Source of the DNA: Planctomycetota bacterium
Lineage (GTDB): Bacteria; Planctomycetota; Planctomycetia; Pirellulales; Lacipirellulaceae
Length of the DNA: 9,296 bases
Reading direction: 5' to 3'
NCBI GenBank assembly: GCA_024278035.1
Contig: JAJRUA010000392.1
Location: 1-9,296 of the forward strand
Part shown: positions 1 to 7,177 of the stretch, piece by piece
How the letters are laid out: the number at the start of each line of letters is the position of its first letter
Numbering within the stretch: the stretch's first letter is position 1
Position numbers and translations under genes: made by a program
Notes under the pieces: model-generated
The model's database searches: none
The model's input: the letters and a program-made list of their open reading frames with translations, nothing else
What the model was told of the DNA's origin: nothing

Positions 1-1042
1 CAACAAAACGGTGCCGCCATGCATCAATCGGTTTGCCCTGGTCTCGAATGCCGTATCCGTGCCCGCCTTCAGTATACACAAATGATGTACATGCGGCACC
101 CGCTGCCTTGTAGGCTGCAGCAAGCCGCCGCGTATTCTCGACGAGCACGCCCGTATCGTCTTCCGCATGGCAAATAAACGCGGGAGGAGTTCTTGCGTTC
201 ACATGTAGTTCATTCGAGTATAGTTTGATTTGTTCGCTCGTGGGATCGTCGCCCAAGAGAAGACGCTGGTAGCCTGTTCCTGAAACTTCTGCCTGAAGTG
301 AAACAAGTGGGTAAGCAAGCCCTAGGAAATCGGGGCGACAGCCAAACCGCTCGACAGGATCTTTGGACGAAGGAACTCCGGCGTCGTAATGAGTTGCAAG
401 CGTCGAGGCAACGTGCCCGCCTGCAGAAAAACCGAAGACCCCGATTCGTGTCGGATCGATTTCCCACTTTTTGGCACGCGCACGCACCAACCGTAGGGCT
501 CGCCGAGCGTCCGCAGCCATCGCCGAAATGCCGTAGAAATTTTTTTCTGATTTGGCCGTACGAAATTTAAGCACAATTCCGACAATTCCATGCGTGTTGA
601 GAAAGCGAGCAAAATCGTTGCCTTCCTTATCGATGACAATCCGAGTGAATCCGCCGCCAGGACAAATCACCATCGCTGCCCGTAGTTCTCTCGAGGGATT
701 CTTCGGAAGATGTACCGTGATGGTCGGCTGATGAACGTTCGAGATACTTCGATCGACGCGTCCTTTTTCTTTGCCTCGCTCGACGGTGATTTCCGACTCG
801 GTGATACCTTCAGAACCCGGGGCTAGCCCTTGCCAAATCGGAAGTTCAAACGGCTCGCCAGATAAATTTCGACTCCAAGGAGACGAAGGGCTTTGCGCAG
901 GTTGCGTGTTGAATTGAATCTCCTCGGCCCTGCTCGTGGCAGAAATTGCCACCGAAATCGCCCAACTCAATAAAACAGGCCAAAGGGCAATGGCCCAATG
1001 AATCGGCCACTTTCGGTTCGGACGGTTGAAAGAATAAATCAT
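1..1042 (-). CDS. Secreted alpha/beta hydrolase, BD-FAE / acetyl-esterase type (3' end cut by window edge)
   Basis: The frame is open from ATG at 1042 to the window edge, giving 347 codons with the C-terminus missing. Residues 1-39 form a signal peptide: a basic start, a hydrophobic core at about 15-34, and a probable cleavage after SRA39. Alpha/beta-hydrolase landmarks follow in order: an oxyanion-type loop CPGGGF at 127-132, the nucleophile elbow GFSAGGH with Ser206, an acid candidate in HAEDD (Asp295/Asp296), and His328 in GGHGYG. This order and spacing fit the BD-FAE/xylan-esterase-like hydrolases that deacetylate or de-esterify plant-type polysaccharides in the periplasm or outside the cell; the actual substrate is inferred only. 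At most a short C-terminal tail should be missing. It starts 30 nt after the DUF1501 stop and has no clear Shine-Dalgarno, so coupled translation as the last visible gene of the operon is likely. A dienelactone-hydrolase or lipase-like esterase is the alternative. Confidence 0.88.
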   Translation of the reverse strand, partial: MIYSFNRPNRKWPIHWAIALWPVLLSWAISVAISATSRAEEIQFNTQPAQSPSSPWSRNLSGEPFELPIWQGLAPGSEGITESEITVERGKEKGRVDRSISNVHQPTITVHLPKNPSRELRAAMVICPGGGFTRIVIDKEGNDFARFLNTHGIVGIVLKFRTAKSEKNFYGISAMAADARRALRLVRARAKKWEIDPTRIGVFGFSAGGHVASTLATHYDAGVPSSKDPVERFGCRPDFLGLAYPLVSLQAEVSGTGYQRLLLGDDPTSEQIKLYSNELHVNARTPPAFICHAEDDTGVLVENTRRLAAAYKAAGAACTSFVYTEGGHGYGIRDQGKPIDAWRHRFV

Positions 1043-1072
1043 TAACGTATGGGGTGAAATTAGAAAGGTGGG

Positions 1073-2368
1073 CTATCCAAACAGTTTGGCAATCGGTTGG
1101 CCCCTGTCGGTGATAGGAACCGGGCGGTCCCCGGCATAGAGGTTCTTGCGATAATCGATACCGGCCGCAGCAAGGATGGTGGCAAAGAAGTCAGGTACGC
1201 TGACAGGTTTGGAAACGGCTTCCTTTGCAAGTTCATCGGTTTCGCCCCACGCTCCGCAATGCGAGAGACCGCCACCGGCAAGGACGCAGGTAAAGGCCGA
1301 TCCCTGATGGCCGCGACCACCGCCGCTGTCGAACTCCGGAGGACGACCAAATTCAGTGGTGATCACGATTAGCGTTTTGTCGAGCATGCGTTTTTCTTTC
1401 AAATCGTCAATCAATGTCGCTACGGCCGTATCAAGTTCCTGGATGAGCTTGTGCTGCTGCAGGATGCCTTCATTATGTACGTCCCATCCCGCGCCATTCA
1501 AAAAATTGAGGTTGTGGGAGACTTCAATAAATCGAACGCCGCGTTGGACGAGTCGGCGGCTGAGAAGACAACGTTGACCGAACTCGCCACCGTACCGTGT
1601 TCGCAAATCGGCCGGTTCTTGATCTAGCTGAAAAACTTGGTTGAACTCGGGGCCGCTTAACTTCAGACTTTGATCGATGGTATCATCGTAATCGAGCAAT
1701 CGCGATTCGCTGGTCACTTTGGCGTTTCTGCGTAATGTTGCAAGAAATGACTCTCGCCGCGACTGTCGTGCTGGTGTAATACTGGCAGGACGCGACAGCC
1801 CGGCCGGTCCTCGGCTGGTGTCCGTCAAGTAGAGGTAGCTATGGCGGGCTCCGAGGAACCCAGGACCTCGAGTGATATTGGGATAGCCAATTAAAACATA
1901 CGACGGAACCCCCTCGGCTGCCGCGCCTCGCTCGTGAGCAACTAGCGAGCCGAGAGAGGGGTAAGTCACCGTACCGCTGATCATTCGACCGGTGTGCATT
2001 CGGTTTGTGGCAGCCGCATGTTCGTCGATCACATCGTGATGTACGGTTCGTACCGCTGTTACCTGATCCATCATGGGGGCCAAGTGTTTTAGGTGTTCGC
2101 ACAGGCGGACTCCAGGAACTGAAGTTTCAATCGACTCGTAATACGAGCCGGCAAGGTTCTTTGCCGGGTCCCCTTTTCCTTTTGGGTCAAACGTGTCGAT
2201 CTGCCCCATGCCCCCGCCTAGCCAAATTGAGATCACATGTTCGGCTTTGCCTTGGATCAGCGTCTCGTGAGATTCTGCAAGACTAGAGTTTGGTATTGCG
2301 AGTCCGCAGGCGAGGGCCGCGCCGGCAGCAAGGCACTCGCGACGATTGATGACAATTGGACCGTTCAT
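1073..2368 (-). CDS. DUF1501 family protein, Tat-exported
   Basis: A 431-residue protein of the DUF1501 family, related to the alkaline phosphatase/sulfatase fold and very common in planctomycetes beside DUF1553 genes. Its biochemical role is not established. The N-terminus has a Tat-like signal, NRREC with twin arginines at 9-10, then an alanine-rich hydrophobic stretch to about residue 33. Family landmarks are a [13 protein letters not shown] block at 51-63, WDVH at 295-298, EFGR at 339-342, GRGH at 351-354, and an AGGGL segment just after. The usual family GRDHW is changed to GRGHQ here. The ATG at 2368 is chosen because AGGAG lies 9 nt upstream and the twin-arginine signal follows at once. 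An in-frame ATG at 2449 would add 27 residues before the signal and overlap the upstream gene by 13 nt. It is the second gene of the operon, 68 nt after the DUF1553 gene. Confidence 0.9.
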   Translation of the reverse strand: MNGPIVINRRECLAAGAALACGLAIPNSSLAESHETLIQGKAEHVISIWLGGGMGQIDTFDPKGKGDPAKNLAGSYYESIETSVPGVRLCEHLKHLAPMMDQVTAVRTVHHDVIDEHAAATNRMHTGRMISGTVTYPSLGSLVAHERGAAAEGVPSYVLIGYPNITRGPGFLGARHSYLYLTDTSRGPAGLSRPASITPARQSRRESFLATLRRNAKVTSESRLLDYDDTIDQSLKLSGPEFNQVFQLDQEPADLRTRYGGEFGQRCLLSRRLVQRGVRFIEVSHNLNFLNGAGWDVHNEGILQQHKLIQELDTAVATLIDDLKEKRMLDKTLIVITTEFGRPPEFDSGGGRGHQGSAFTCVLAGGGLSHCGAWGETDELAKEAVSKPVSVPDFFATILAAAGIDYRKNLYAGDRPVPITDRGQPIAKLFG

Positions 2369-2377
2369 GTTTTTGTG

Positions 2378-2382
2378 CTCCT
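2378..2382 (-). promoter_or_regulatory. Shine-Dalgarno site that fixes the DUF1501 start
   Basis: The minus strand reads AGGAG here, 9 nt before the ATG at 2368. It supports this start over the ATG at 2449, which would place the Tat signal 27 residues inside the protein. Confidence 0.75.
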
Positions 2383-2436
2383 GACGGTTGGTTACGATAG
2401 GTAGTACGGTGTGGTCTGATAATTGAGCACTATGGC

Positions 2437-5400
2437 TCACGGCATCCAAGCAAATTCGCGGTGATTGACTAGGCTCCAGATGAGATCTTCGTAAAGCTCA
2501 CGCCACTCGAGTTCCAGACGTGGATCGGGTGGTGGTCCTTGTTGGACTCGACGTCCTACTTCTTCCTGAATTGTGTTGGCATCTGCTTGCTGATGGTTGA
2601 ACCAGGTCACTAGCGGTAACGGCGGTTGCTCCCGTGGCGGCTTGATTTTGTCTGCGGGAACTAGCCGCTCATGGAACCCCTCGGCAAGTGCCGAGACAAA
2701 TGTCGCTTGTTCGTCAGGTTTCGGTCGACGAGTCAGCACTCGGAGAAACACGGCATTCACCAGAACTTCGGGCGATGTCGCGTCGACTGCCAGTTGGGCC
2801 AGTTCGCTATTGTAGGCGGCTTGGGTGAGAGTCCTCGAAATCGCGCCGTTGGCAAGCATTCCCGGCTGCAAGACATTGGGTTCGACATCCCGCTCGTTGA
2901 TCGGTTTCTGGCGAGAGCCCGTCCAGCCGAAGGCTTGCAGGACATCGGTAACCGCTCGGGCGCGAGGCAGCGAGAGGCTCGGGCGATCTCGCTCATTGCT
3001 TAGGCTGGCAAACATCCACGCGCGACTCGGATGTCCTAGCGTTAGTCGATTGCTGATGGGACGCCGGCCATCGTGCACAAACGTCAATTCCTCTACCTCC
3101 ATCGGCTTGCCCATCGACACATGGAGCGAATCAACAATTTGTTCGGCAGTCAGACGGCGAGGCTCAGGAGCATTGAAAAAACGAAGTTCCGGAGCCGCAT
3201 CGAGATTCTTCCCCGTGGCTTCGCGCTGATACATTTGCGATGTGACGATCAACCGAATTACATGCTTGACATCGTAGTCGTGGGAGATCAACTGTTGGGC
3301 CAGCCAATCGAGTAGCTCAGGATGACTTGCCGTACGGCCTTCCCAATCGTGGATCGGCTCGATGAGTCCCGCGCCAATCAGACGTTTCCAGATGCGATTC
3401 ACGACAACACGAGAAAAACGCAGGTTTTGTGGAGCTGTGATGAACGCAGCAAGGCGTTCTCGTGTATCCTCCGGCTGCATCATCAGCCGGTTGATGTCGG
3501 CGCTGTCTGCTGCGATCCCCGTAACCTCGGCGAACGGCCACTCAGGGGTGATCGGTTCGTCTGGCTTCAATGTTACTCGGATCAGCGATTCGCGTACCTT
3601 TTTCTCAAAGAAGGCATCTGGAACGCGGCTTGTCTCCGGCACGGTGACTGCTTTGCGTTCGAGCATGGCGGCAAGCGAATAGAGATCGCGTTGGGACGTG
3701 CTGTGATAGGGCGAATCGTGGCAGCGGGCACATTGTAGCTCGATCCCCAAAAATGCCGACGCAACGATGTGTCCTTTGGCTGCGAAGGGAGCGTCATTTT
3801 CTCCCGCTAGCGCAAATCCCGCGCTGCCTCCTTCATGCAAACTGCCTCGCATCAGTATCAGCTCGGTCACCATCCGGTCTAATGGCTTATTGTCCCGCAG
3901 TGCATCGTAGAGGAACCAGCGGAAGGGGCCGGTGCTGTTAAGCGACGCGTTCAAGAGCGTCGGGTTTTCTGCCAGCAGATCGAGCCAGTAGCTCATCCAC
4001 TGATCGACACAGCGGTCATCGCTGAGTAGCCGGTCGATTAAATGTTCTCGTTTGTCGGGATTGGTATCTGTAAAAAACGCGTTGGCTTCCATGGTGGTGG
4101 GAGGAACTCCCACCATGTCGAGAAAAATACGACGAAGAAACTTTTCGTCTTCTACGACTGTCGCAATCGCTACCTCGGATTCGGAAACTGGCGGTGCAGG
4201 CCAGTCGGCACCCGATTGAATCCACTCCTCCAGGATAGCGATCTGCTCGTCGCTCAATCCGCTGCCCGTGGGTGGCATTCGCATGTCTTCATCGTCGTCG
4301 CGAATGCGCTCGATCAATTCACTTGCATCAATATCGCCAGGAACGATTGCTGGCACCTCGGAATCTCCACCTTGGATAGCGAGGTCGCGTGAATTAAGGC
4401 GCAACCCTCCCTTATCTTTTTCTCCATGACAACGGAAGCATTCCTCACGTAATATTGGCAAGACCTTTGAATGAAAATTTTTCGTGATTTTTTCTTCATA
4501 CTTTGACGATTCCTTGAGGGCCTGTTCGATTTTTGCGGCAATAGCAATATCGATCGGGTGATCGTTCGGGTTGCTTACGCCTGAGAGGGAGGGGATGGCT
4601 GGCGCGGGGTGTTGCCGGACCCAGTCGCGTGCTGCCTTGTGTCGCCGCTTCCAAAAGTCGTCTTGAGAGTTTGCCGCCTTGCGACGCGTCTGGTCATCAT
4701 AGTTGGACAAGGAGGACTCAATTCCTGCGAGCACCCTTTCGACGCTCGCATCGGTCAGCGGCAAATTTTGCCTTGCCGAGGCTCCTCCGAAGGGTTGCAA
4801 CACTTGATACGACTCTCCATCTTCCGTCTGTACGGCGACACAGACTTCGCCTGTTTCTGTTCGGATGTTCTTACTGCCGACATCACCGACGATTAGTTCT
4901 AGCACTACGCGACAACGTCGCGGCTGGCGATCGCCCGTCACAGCAGAACTCATCTCGCCGAAAACTTCCTGTTGGTGATAGGCATGGGCACGCAGCCCAG
5001 GCAGGGGCGGCTTTGCGATCGGTGTCATCGGTTCTTCGCCACTGGGAGATTGTTTGATATCGGCTTCGGTTTTCGCAACAAGAACACCGTCAACCCACAA
5101 ACGACTTAGTCCTCGAGCCCGCAACAAGAAATGCAGGTTCCCCGGCGGCAATTTGACCTCTGCCGCCATACGAACCAACAGCGGAGCTTTCCAGCTTGAA
5201 CGAATTCCCCATTCGTCGTACCGAAGTGGAATCCGCGGCAACAGAAACTCGTCTCCTAGCCAACGAGCCGTTTCGTCCGGCCACGTTTCTCCTTCGCTCA
5301 ACCAGCGTTGGTGGGATGGCAACCCTTCGGAGAATGTCACGAGCACACGACCTTTGGGTAAGTCGCCCAGTTCGGGCATCACTTCCGGCAGCGGATGGAA

Positions 5401-6237
5401 AACACGAGGTCCTCCCTTGCGGCGAAATCGCGCGGCAATGACTTGGTCATCCAGCAAGGTTCGATGGATCGCAACGGCATCGAGCCACCCATTAAAACTG
5501 TTTGCCGAACTGCCCGCTCGCGACGACCCGATCCAAACCGCGTCGTTGTCCACAACCGGCGGCTTCTTTGTTGCGCCTCCCATGTCCCACGCTCCGGAAG
5601 TTGGCTGACCATCAATCCAACCACGAATCGAATCGGGCTCGCCAAAACGATACGCCACGGCAACATGGTGCCATCCGGAAGCTACGTCGAATCCAGCCTC
5701 CGACGTCCAACGATGCCAATGCGAATCTCCCGCACCCGGCGCTGTTGCAAATAGAAAACTGAGTTTTGGTGTGCCTTGGACGCCAACTATGCGTAACGCC
5801 CAATTCTGATTGTCACGAGCAAATCGCGGCGAGCCTGTGCGTCCCTTGCCGATCACGTACCTCGGATGACGGCCTTGAAGACGGCCCTGAAGGCCACTTT
5901 GGAGGCCCTCTTGAAGACCATCAAGTTTGACCCAGGCCTCCAGCGTAATGGTGTCGTCGTTGGTGAAATCGAAGGGGCTGTTTGCTCCCGCATCAGGCAC
6001 CGAAAGATGGGCTCCCTTTCCATCGAATTGCACTGCCGTGTTACTCTTGGACAAGTCTGGGAACTCCGGCGGCCGGGGCCCAGGTTGATCTCGCCGAACA
6101 CCAGCATGCGACTTGAGTGGTGTGAGTTCTTCTGCACCAAAATCCCAATGTGCAGCGAGTGACGCATCGTCAGCCCACAGGCGGGCTGCCTGCAAAGCTA
6201 CGAAAGTCATCGTGAATATGGCCAATCTCCAACGCAT
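2437..6237 (-). CDS. LamG / PA14-like / PSCyt1 / DUF1549 (PSCyt2) / DUF1553 (PSD1) multidomain secreted protein
   Basis: A 1266-residue protein typical of planctomycetes. Residues 1-22 are a Sec signal peptide. A LamG/concanavalin-like domain spans about 65-270. Residues about 335-450 look PA14-like, with a [17 protein letters not shown] strand pair; this is inference. Residues about 585-680 form PSCyt1, a planctomycete cytochrome c, with heme motif CFRCH (Cys600, Cys603, His604) and a possible axial Met in MRMPP (652-656). DUF1549 covers about 695-865 and ends in a second CxxCH (Cys836, Cys839, His840). DUF1553 occupies about 935-1260, including [11 protein letters not shown] at 945-955. LamG and PA14 modules usually bind carbohydrate, so it may dock a redox-type unit on polymeric substrate outside the cytoplasm; the reaction is unknown. 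The start is supported by GGAG 8 nt upstream and a clean signal peptide. It is the first gene of the operon, followed by DUF1501. Confidence 0.93.
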   Translation of the reverse strand: MRWRLAIFTMTFVALQAARLWADDASLAAHWDFGAEELTPLKSHAGVRRDQPGPRPPEFPDLSKSNTAVQFDGKGAHLSVPDAGANSPFDFTNDDTITLEAWVKLDGLQEGLQSGLQGRLQGRHPRYVIGKGRTGSPRFARDNQNWALRIVGVQGTPKLSFLFATAPGAGDSHWHRWTSEAGFDVASGWHHVAVAYRFGEPDSIRGWIDGQPTSGAWDMGGATKKPPVVDNDAVWIGSSRAGSSANSFNGWLDAVAIHRTLLDDQVIAARFRRKGGPRVFHPLPEVMPELGDLPKGRVLVTFSEGLPSHQRWLSEGETWPDETARWLGDEFLLPRIPLRYDEWGIRSSWKAPLLVRMAAEVKLPPGNLHFLLRARGLSRLWVDGVLVAKTEADIKQSPSGEEPMTPIAKPPLPGLRAHAYHQQEVFGEMSSAVTGDRQPRRCRVVLELIVGDVGSKNIRTETGEVCVAVQTEDGESYQVLQPFGGASARQNLPLTDASVERVLAGIESSLSNYDDQTRRKAANSQDDFWKRRHKAARDWVRQHPAPAIPSLSGVSNPNDHPIDIAIAAKIEQALKESSKYEEKITKNFHSKVLPILREECFRCHGEKDKGGLRLNSRDLAIQGGDSEVPAIVPGDIDASELIERIRDDDEDMRMPPTGSGLSDEQIAILEEWIQSGADWPAPPVSESEVAIATVVEDEKFLRRIFLDMVGVPPTTMEANAFFTDTNPDKREHLIDRLLSDDRCVDQWMSYWLDLLAENPTLLNASLNSTGPFRWFLYDALRDNKPLDRMVTELILMRGSLHEGGSAGFALAGENDAPFAAKGHIVASAFLGIELQCARCHDSPYHSTSQRDLYSLAAMLERKAVTVPETSRVPDAFFEKKVRESLIRVTLKPDEPITPEWPFAEVTGIAADSADINRLMMQPEDTRERLAAFITAPQNLRFSRVVVNRIWKRLIGAGLIEPIHDWEGRTASHPELLDWLAQQLISHDYDVKHVIRLIVTSQMYQREATGKNLDAAPELRFFNAPEPRRLTAEQIVDSLHVSMGKPMEVEELTFVHDGRRPISNRLTLGHPSRAWMFASLSNERDRPSLSLPRARAVTDVLQAFGWTGSRQKPINERDVEPNVLQPGMLANGAISRTLTQAAYNSELAQLAVDATSPEVLVNAVFLRVLTRRPKPDEQATFVSALAEGFHERLVPADKIKPPREQPPLPLVTWFNHQQADANTIQEEVGRRVQQGPPPDPRLELEWRELYEDLIWSLVNHREFAWMP
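5869..5919 (-). repeat. In-frame 12-bp tandem repeat giving GLQx tetrapeptides in the LamG domain
   Basis: Residues 107-123 of the large protein read [17 protein letters not shown], about four degenerate copies of a 12-bp unit. The insertion follows the second LamG strand ([11 protein letters not shown]) and precedes a YVIGKG strand, so it lengthens a loop without shifting the frame. The copies differ from one another, so the expansion is not fresh. Confidence 0.75.
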
Positions 6238-6244
6238 ATTTCAG

Positions 6245-6268
6245 ACTCCGAAAAATTTGATTATAACA
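6245..6268 (-). promoter_or_regulatory. Extended -10 promoter and Shine-Dalgarno site for the DUF1553-DUF1501-esterase operon
   Basis: On the minus strand TGTTATAAT (6260-6268) is a perfect extended -10 element of TGnTATAAT form. No good -35 lies 16-18 nt upstream, which fits an extended -10 promoter. A start near 6253 would leave a leader of about 16 nt that still contains GGAGT (6245-6249) 7-8 nt before the ATG at 6237. It gives the lower operon transcription independent of the DUF1559 genes upstream. It is a sequence match only. Confidence 0.45.
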
Positions 6269-6289
6269 GCAAACCCTCTGCGTATCTGA

Positions 6290-6437
6290 GCCAGGCGAAC
6301 TGCAAAGTCATTTGGACGAAATTTTTGAACCACTACGAAGCAACGAAACTACGGAAAATGGCCATAGTTTCGTCGTGGTTCATTTTTTGGTTTTGTGTTG
6401 ATTTTGTTACTGATTTTTGACTTTGCAACTCTCCTGT
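6290..6437. repeat. MITE-like palindromic element with imperfect terminal inverted repeats
   Basis: The ends CAGGCGAACTGCAAAGTCA (6292-6310) and TGACTTTGCAACTCTCCTG (6418-6436) are inverted repeats matching at 16 of 19 positions, with an inner perfect 10-bp core (6301-6310 / 6418-6427). Between them lies a second hairpin: GAACCAC (6327-6333) pairs with GTGGTTC (6375-6381), and ACGAAACTA (6343-6351) pairs with TAGTTTCGT (6365-6373), leaving a 13-nt loop and a 9-nt bulge. GTATCTGA flanks the whole at 6282-6289 and 6438-6445, as a target-site duplication would. It encodes no protein. A structured regulatory RNA or bidirectional terminator is the alternative. Confidence 0.42.
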
Positions 6438-6447
6438 GTATCTGATT

Positions 6448-6594
6448 TTTGAATCCGCCTAGCAGACGACTACTTCCTACAGATTAACATTGCCATCATC
6501 GCGGCTGGCAGAATTCCTATGCACTTCGATATCGATATCGTAACTCAGCGATTCAACATGTCCATCGCAAAAAGCTATGTGCCAAGCACGCGGA
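6448..6594 (-). repeat. 147-bp direct repeat, copy 1 (second copy at 8247-8393)
   Basis: It aligns without gaps to 8247-8393 at an offset of 1799 bp, with 9 mismatches (6481, 6510-6513, 6522, 6537, 6590, 6591), about 94% identity. It covers the last codons of a DUF1559 gene, its TAG stop and 29 bp beyond, which are identical in both copies. Identity stops abruptly at 6594. Past the 3' side, weak resemblance (TCAGA...CAGGAG) may continue. Confidence 0.93.
6477..6594 (-). pseudogene. 3' remnant of a third DUF1559 gene
   Basis: Read on the minus strand, this segment encodes the last 36 or so residues of a DUF1559 protein: [19 protein letters not shown], then a tail ending DDGNVNL and TAG at 6477-6479. 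The complete gene at 8276 ends almost identically (last residue Arg instead of Leu). The body, prepilin-like N-terminus and start are missing; upstream there is only about 60 bp before the stop of the lipoprotein gene. The conserved His that opens the family's C-terminal H-X9-DG motif is also lost (Ile in this frame). In the coding part 6 of 7 base differences from the intact copy are silent, which suggests its ancestor was a working gene before truncation. There is no ATG or ribosome site to express it. Confidence 0.8.
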
Positions 6595-6654
6595 ATCGGC
6601 TGCTTAGAAAATGACTCAGAACACAACAATTGACAGTTGCTCGTGGGCCGTCCA

Positions 6655-7173
6655 TTACGGCAGTGTAAGCTTGAAATCGGCTTCTTTTGTTCCTTCGGCA
6701 GGCACTGAAAAAGTCAGCTGGCTACGATAGTTATAACGATGAGGGACTCGCTCGACGATAGGCCCAGCGTCTCCGTCTCCAGCAGGTGCCGATTCGGGGC
6801 TGTACGAATAGATCCTGACTTTGTGAGTGCCAACGACTGCTCCCGGGTCATCATGGATAGTCGTCAAGCTGAAGTGCCCATTCTCATCGGCTCGCCCAGT
6901 CGATCCGGGGCCAACATTGGGATTATCGCCCCCAACTGGCTGGAAATTAACGATTGCTCCGCTAAGTGGCTCATTATCCAGGGTTACGATGCCAGAGACT
7001 TGCGCGGTCGGGTATTTACTAGAAGAACCGCAACCGACCCCGCACGGCATCATGCAAATGAGTATCAACAGACTTACAGCACGTCCCAAAACCTTTTGAA
7101 AGCACAGGCTTTCTCGGCCGCTGGGCGCTTTCACGAGGGTCCTGAGATAGGCTCTTAGAGAAACTTTTTTCAT
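6655..7173 (-). CDS. Small lipoprotein with transthyretin / carboxypeptidase-regulatory-like domain
   Basis: A 172-residue predicted lipoprotein. A basic N-terminal region of about 30 residues precedes a hydrophobic stretch (32-42) and a lipobox-like GVGC with Cys48, followed by a Gly/Ser linker. The mature part looks like a single beta-sandwich of the type often annotated as carboxypeptidase-regulatory-like in planctomycetes: VSGIVTLDNEPLSGAIVNFQP at 59-79, TGRADENGHF at 92-101, then PGAVVGTHKVRI at 110-121. Its role is unknown. Such lipoproteins commonly follow DUF1559 genes and are likely exported with them, anchored by lipid. The ATG at 7173 lies 4 nt after the DUF1559 stop, without a clear Shine-Dalgarno, pointing to coupled translation. 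The same frame has an earlier ATG at 7488, but that would put 105 non-family residues over the DUF1559 gene. The long basic region before the hydrophobic core is slightly odd, so a later non-ATG start is possible. Confidence 0.83.
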   Translation of the reverse strand: MKKVSLRAYLRTLVKAPSGRESLCFQKVLGRAVSLLILICMMPCGVGCGSSSKYPTAQVSGIVTLDNEPLSGAIVNFQPVGGDNPNVGPGSTGRADENGHFSLTTIHDDPGAVVGTHKVRIYSYSPESAPAGDGDAGPIVERVPHRYNYRSQLTFSVPAEGTKEADFKLTLP

Positions 7174-7177
7174 GAGA

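Larger units (their letters stand above)
6238..6654. other. 417-bp intergenic region without an intact gene
   Basis: From low to high coordinates it contains the promoter and ribosome site of the DUF1553 gene (6245-6268), the MITE-like palindromic element (6290-6437), and the 147-bp direct repeat with a DUF1559 gene remnant (6448-6594). About 60 bp follow (6595-6654) in which I recognise only very weak resemblance to DUF1559 coding sequence. The T-rich stretch 6382-6450 contains two copies of CTGATTTTTGA (6410-6420 and 6442-6452). I see no tRNA, riboswitch or small gene. Confidence 0.8.

Noticed and set aside
2369..2449. Upstream ATG (2449) for the DUF1501 gene
   Set aside because: It adds 27 residues before the Tat signal, overlaps the end of the DUF1553 gene, and lacks the AGGAG that precedes the ATG at 2368.
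5869..5919. CRISPR-like or minisatellite array
   Set aside because: The repeat is a short in-frame 12-bp unit without spacers, inside a coding domain; no CRISPR array or cas gene is present anywhere in the window.
6326..6382. Canonical rho-independent terminator for the DUF1559-lipoprotein genes
   Set aside because: In the direction of these genes the hairpin is followed by AAAAATTTCG, not a T run; the T run is on the opposite side.
6477..6654. The DUF1559 remnant as a frameshifted but functional small gene
   Set aside because: There is no ATG or Shine-Dalgarno in frame, the prepilin-like signal is absent, and it starts inside the H-X9-DG motif.
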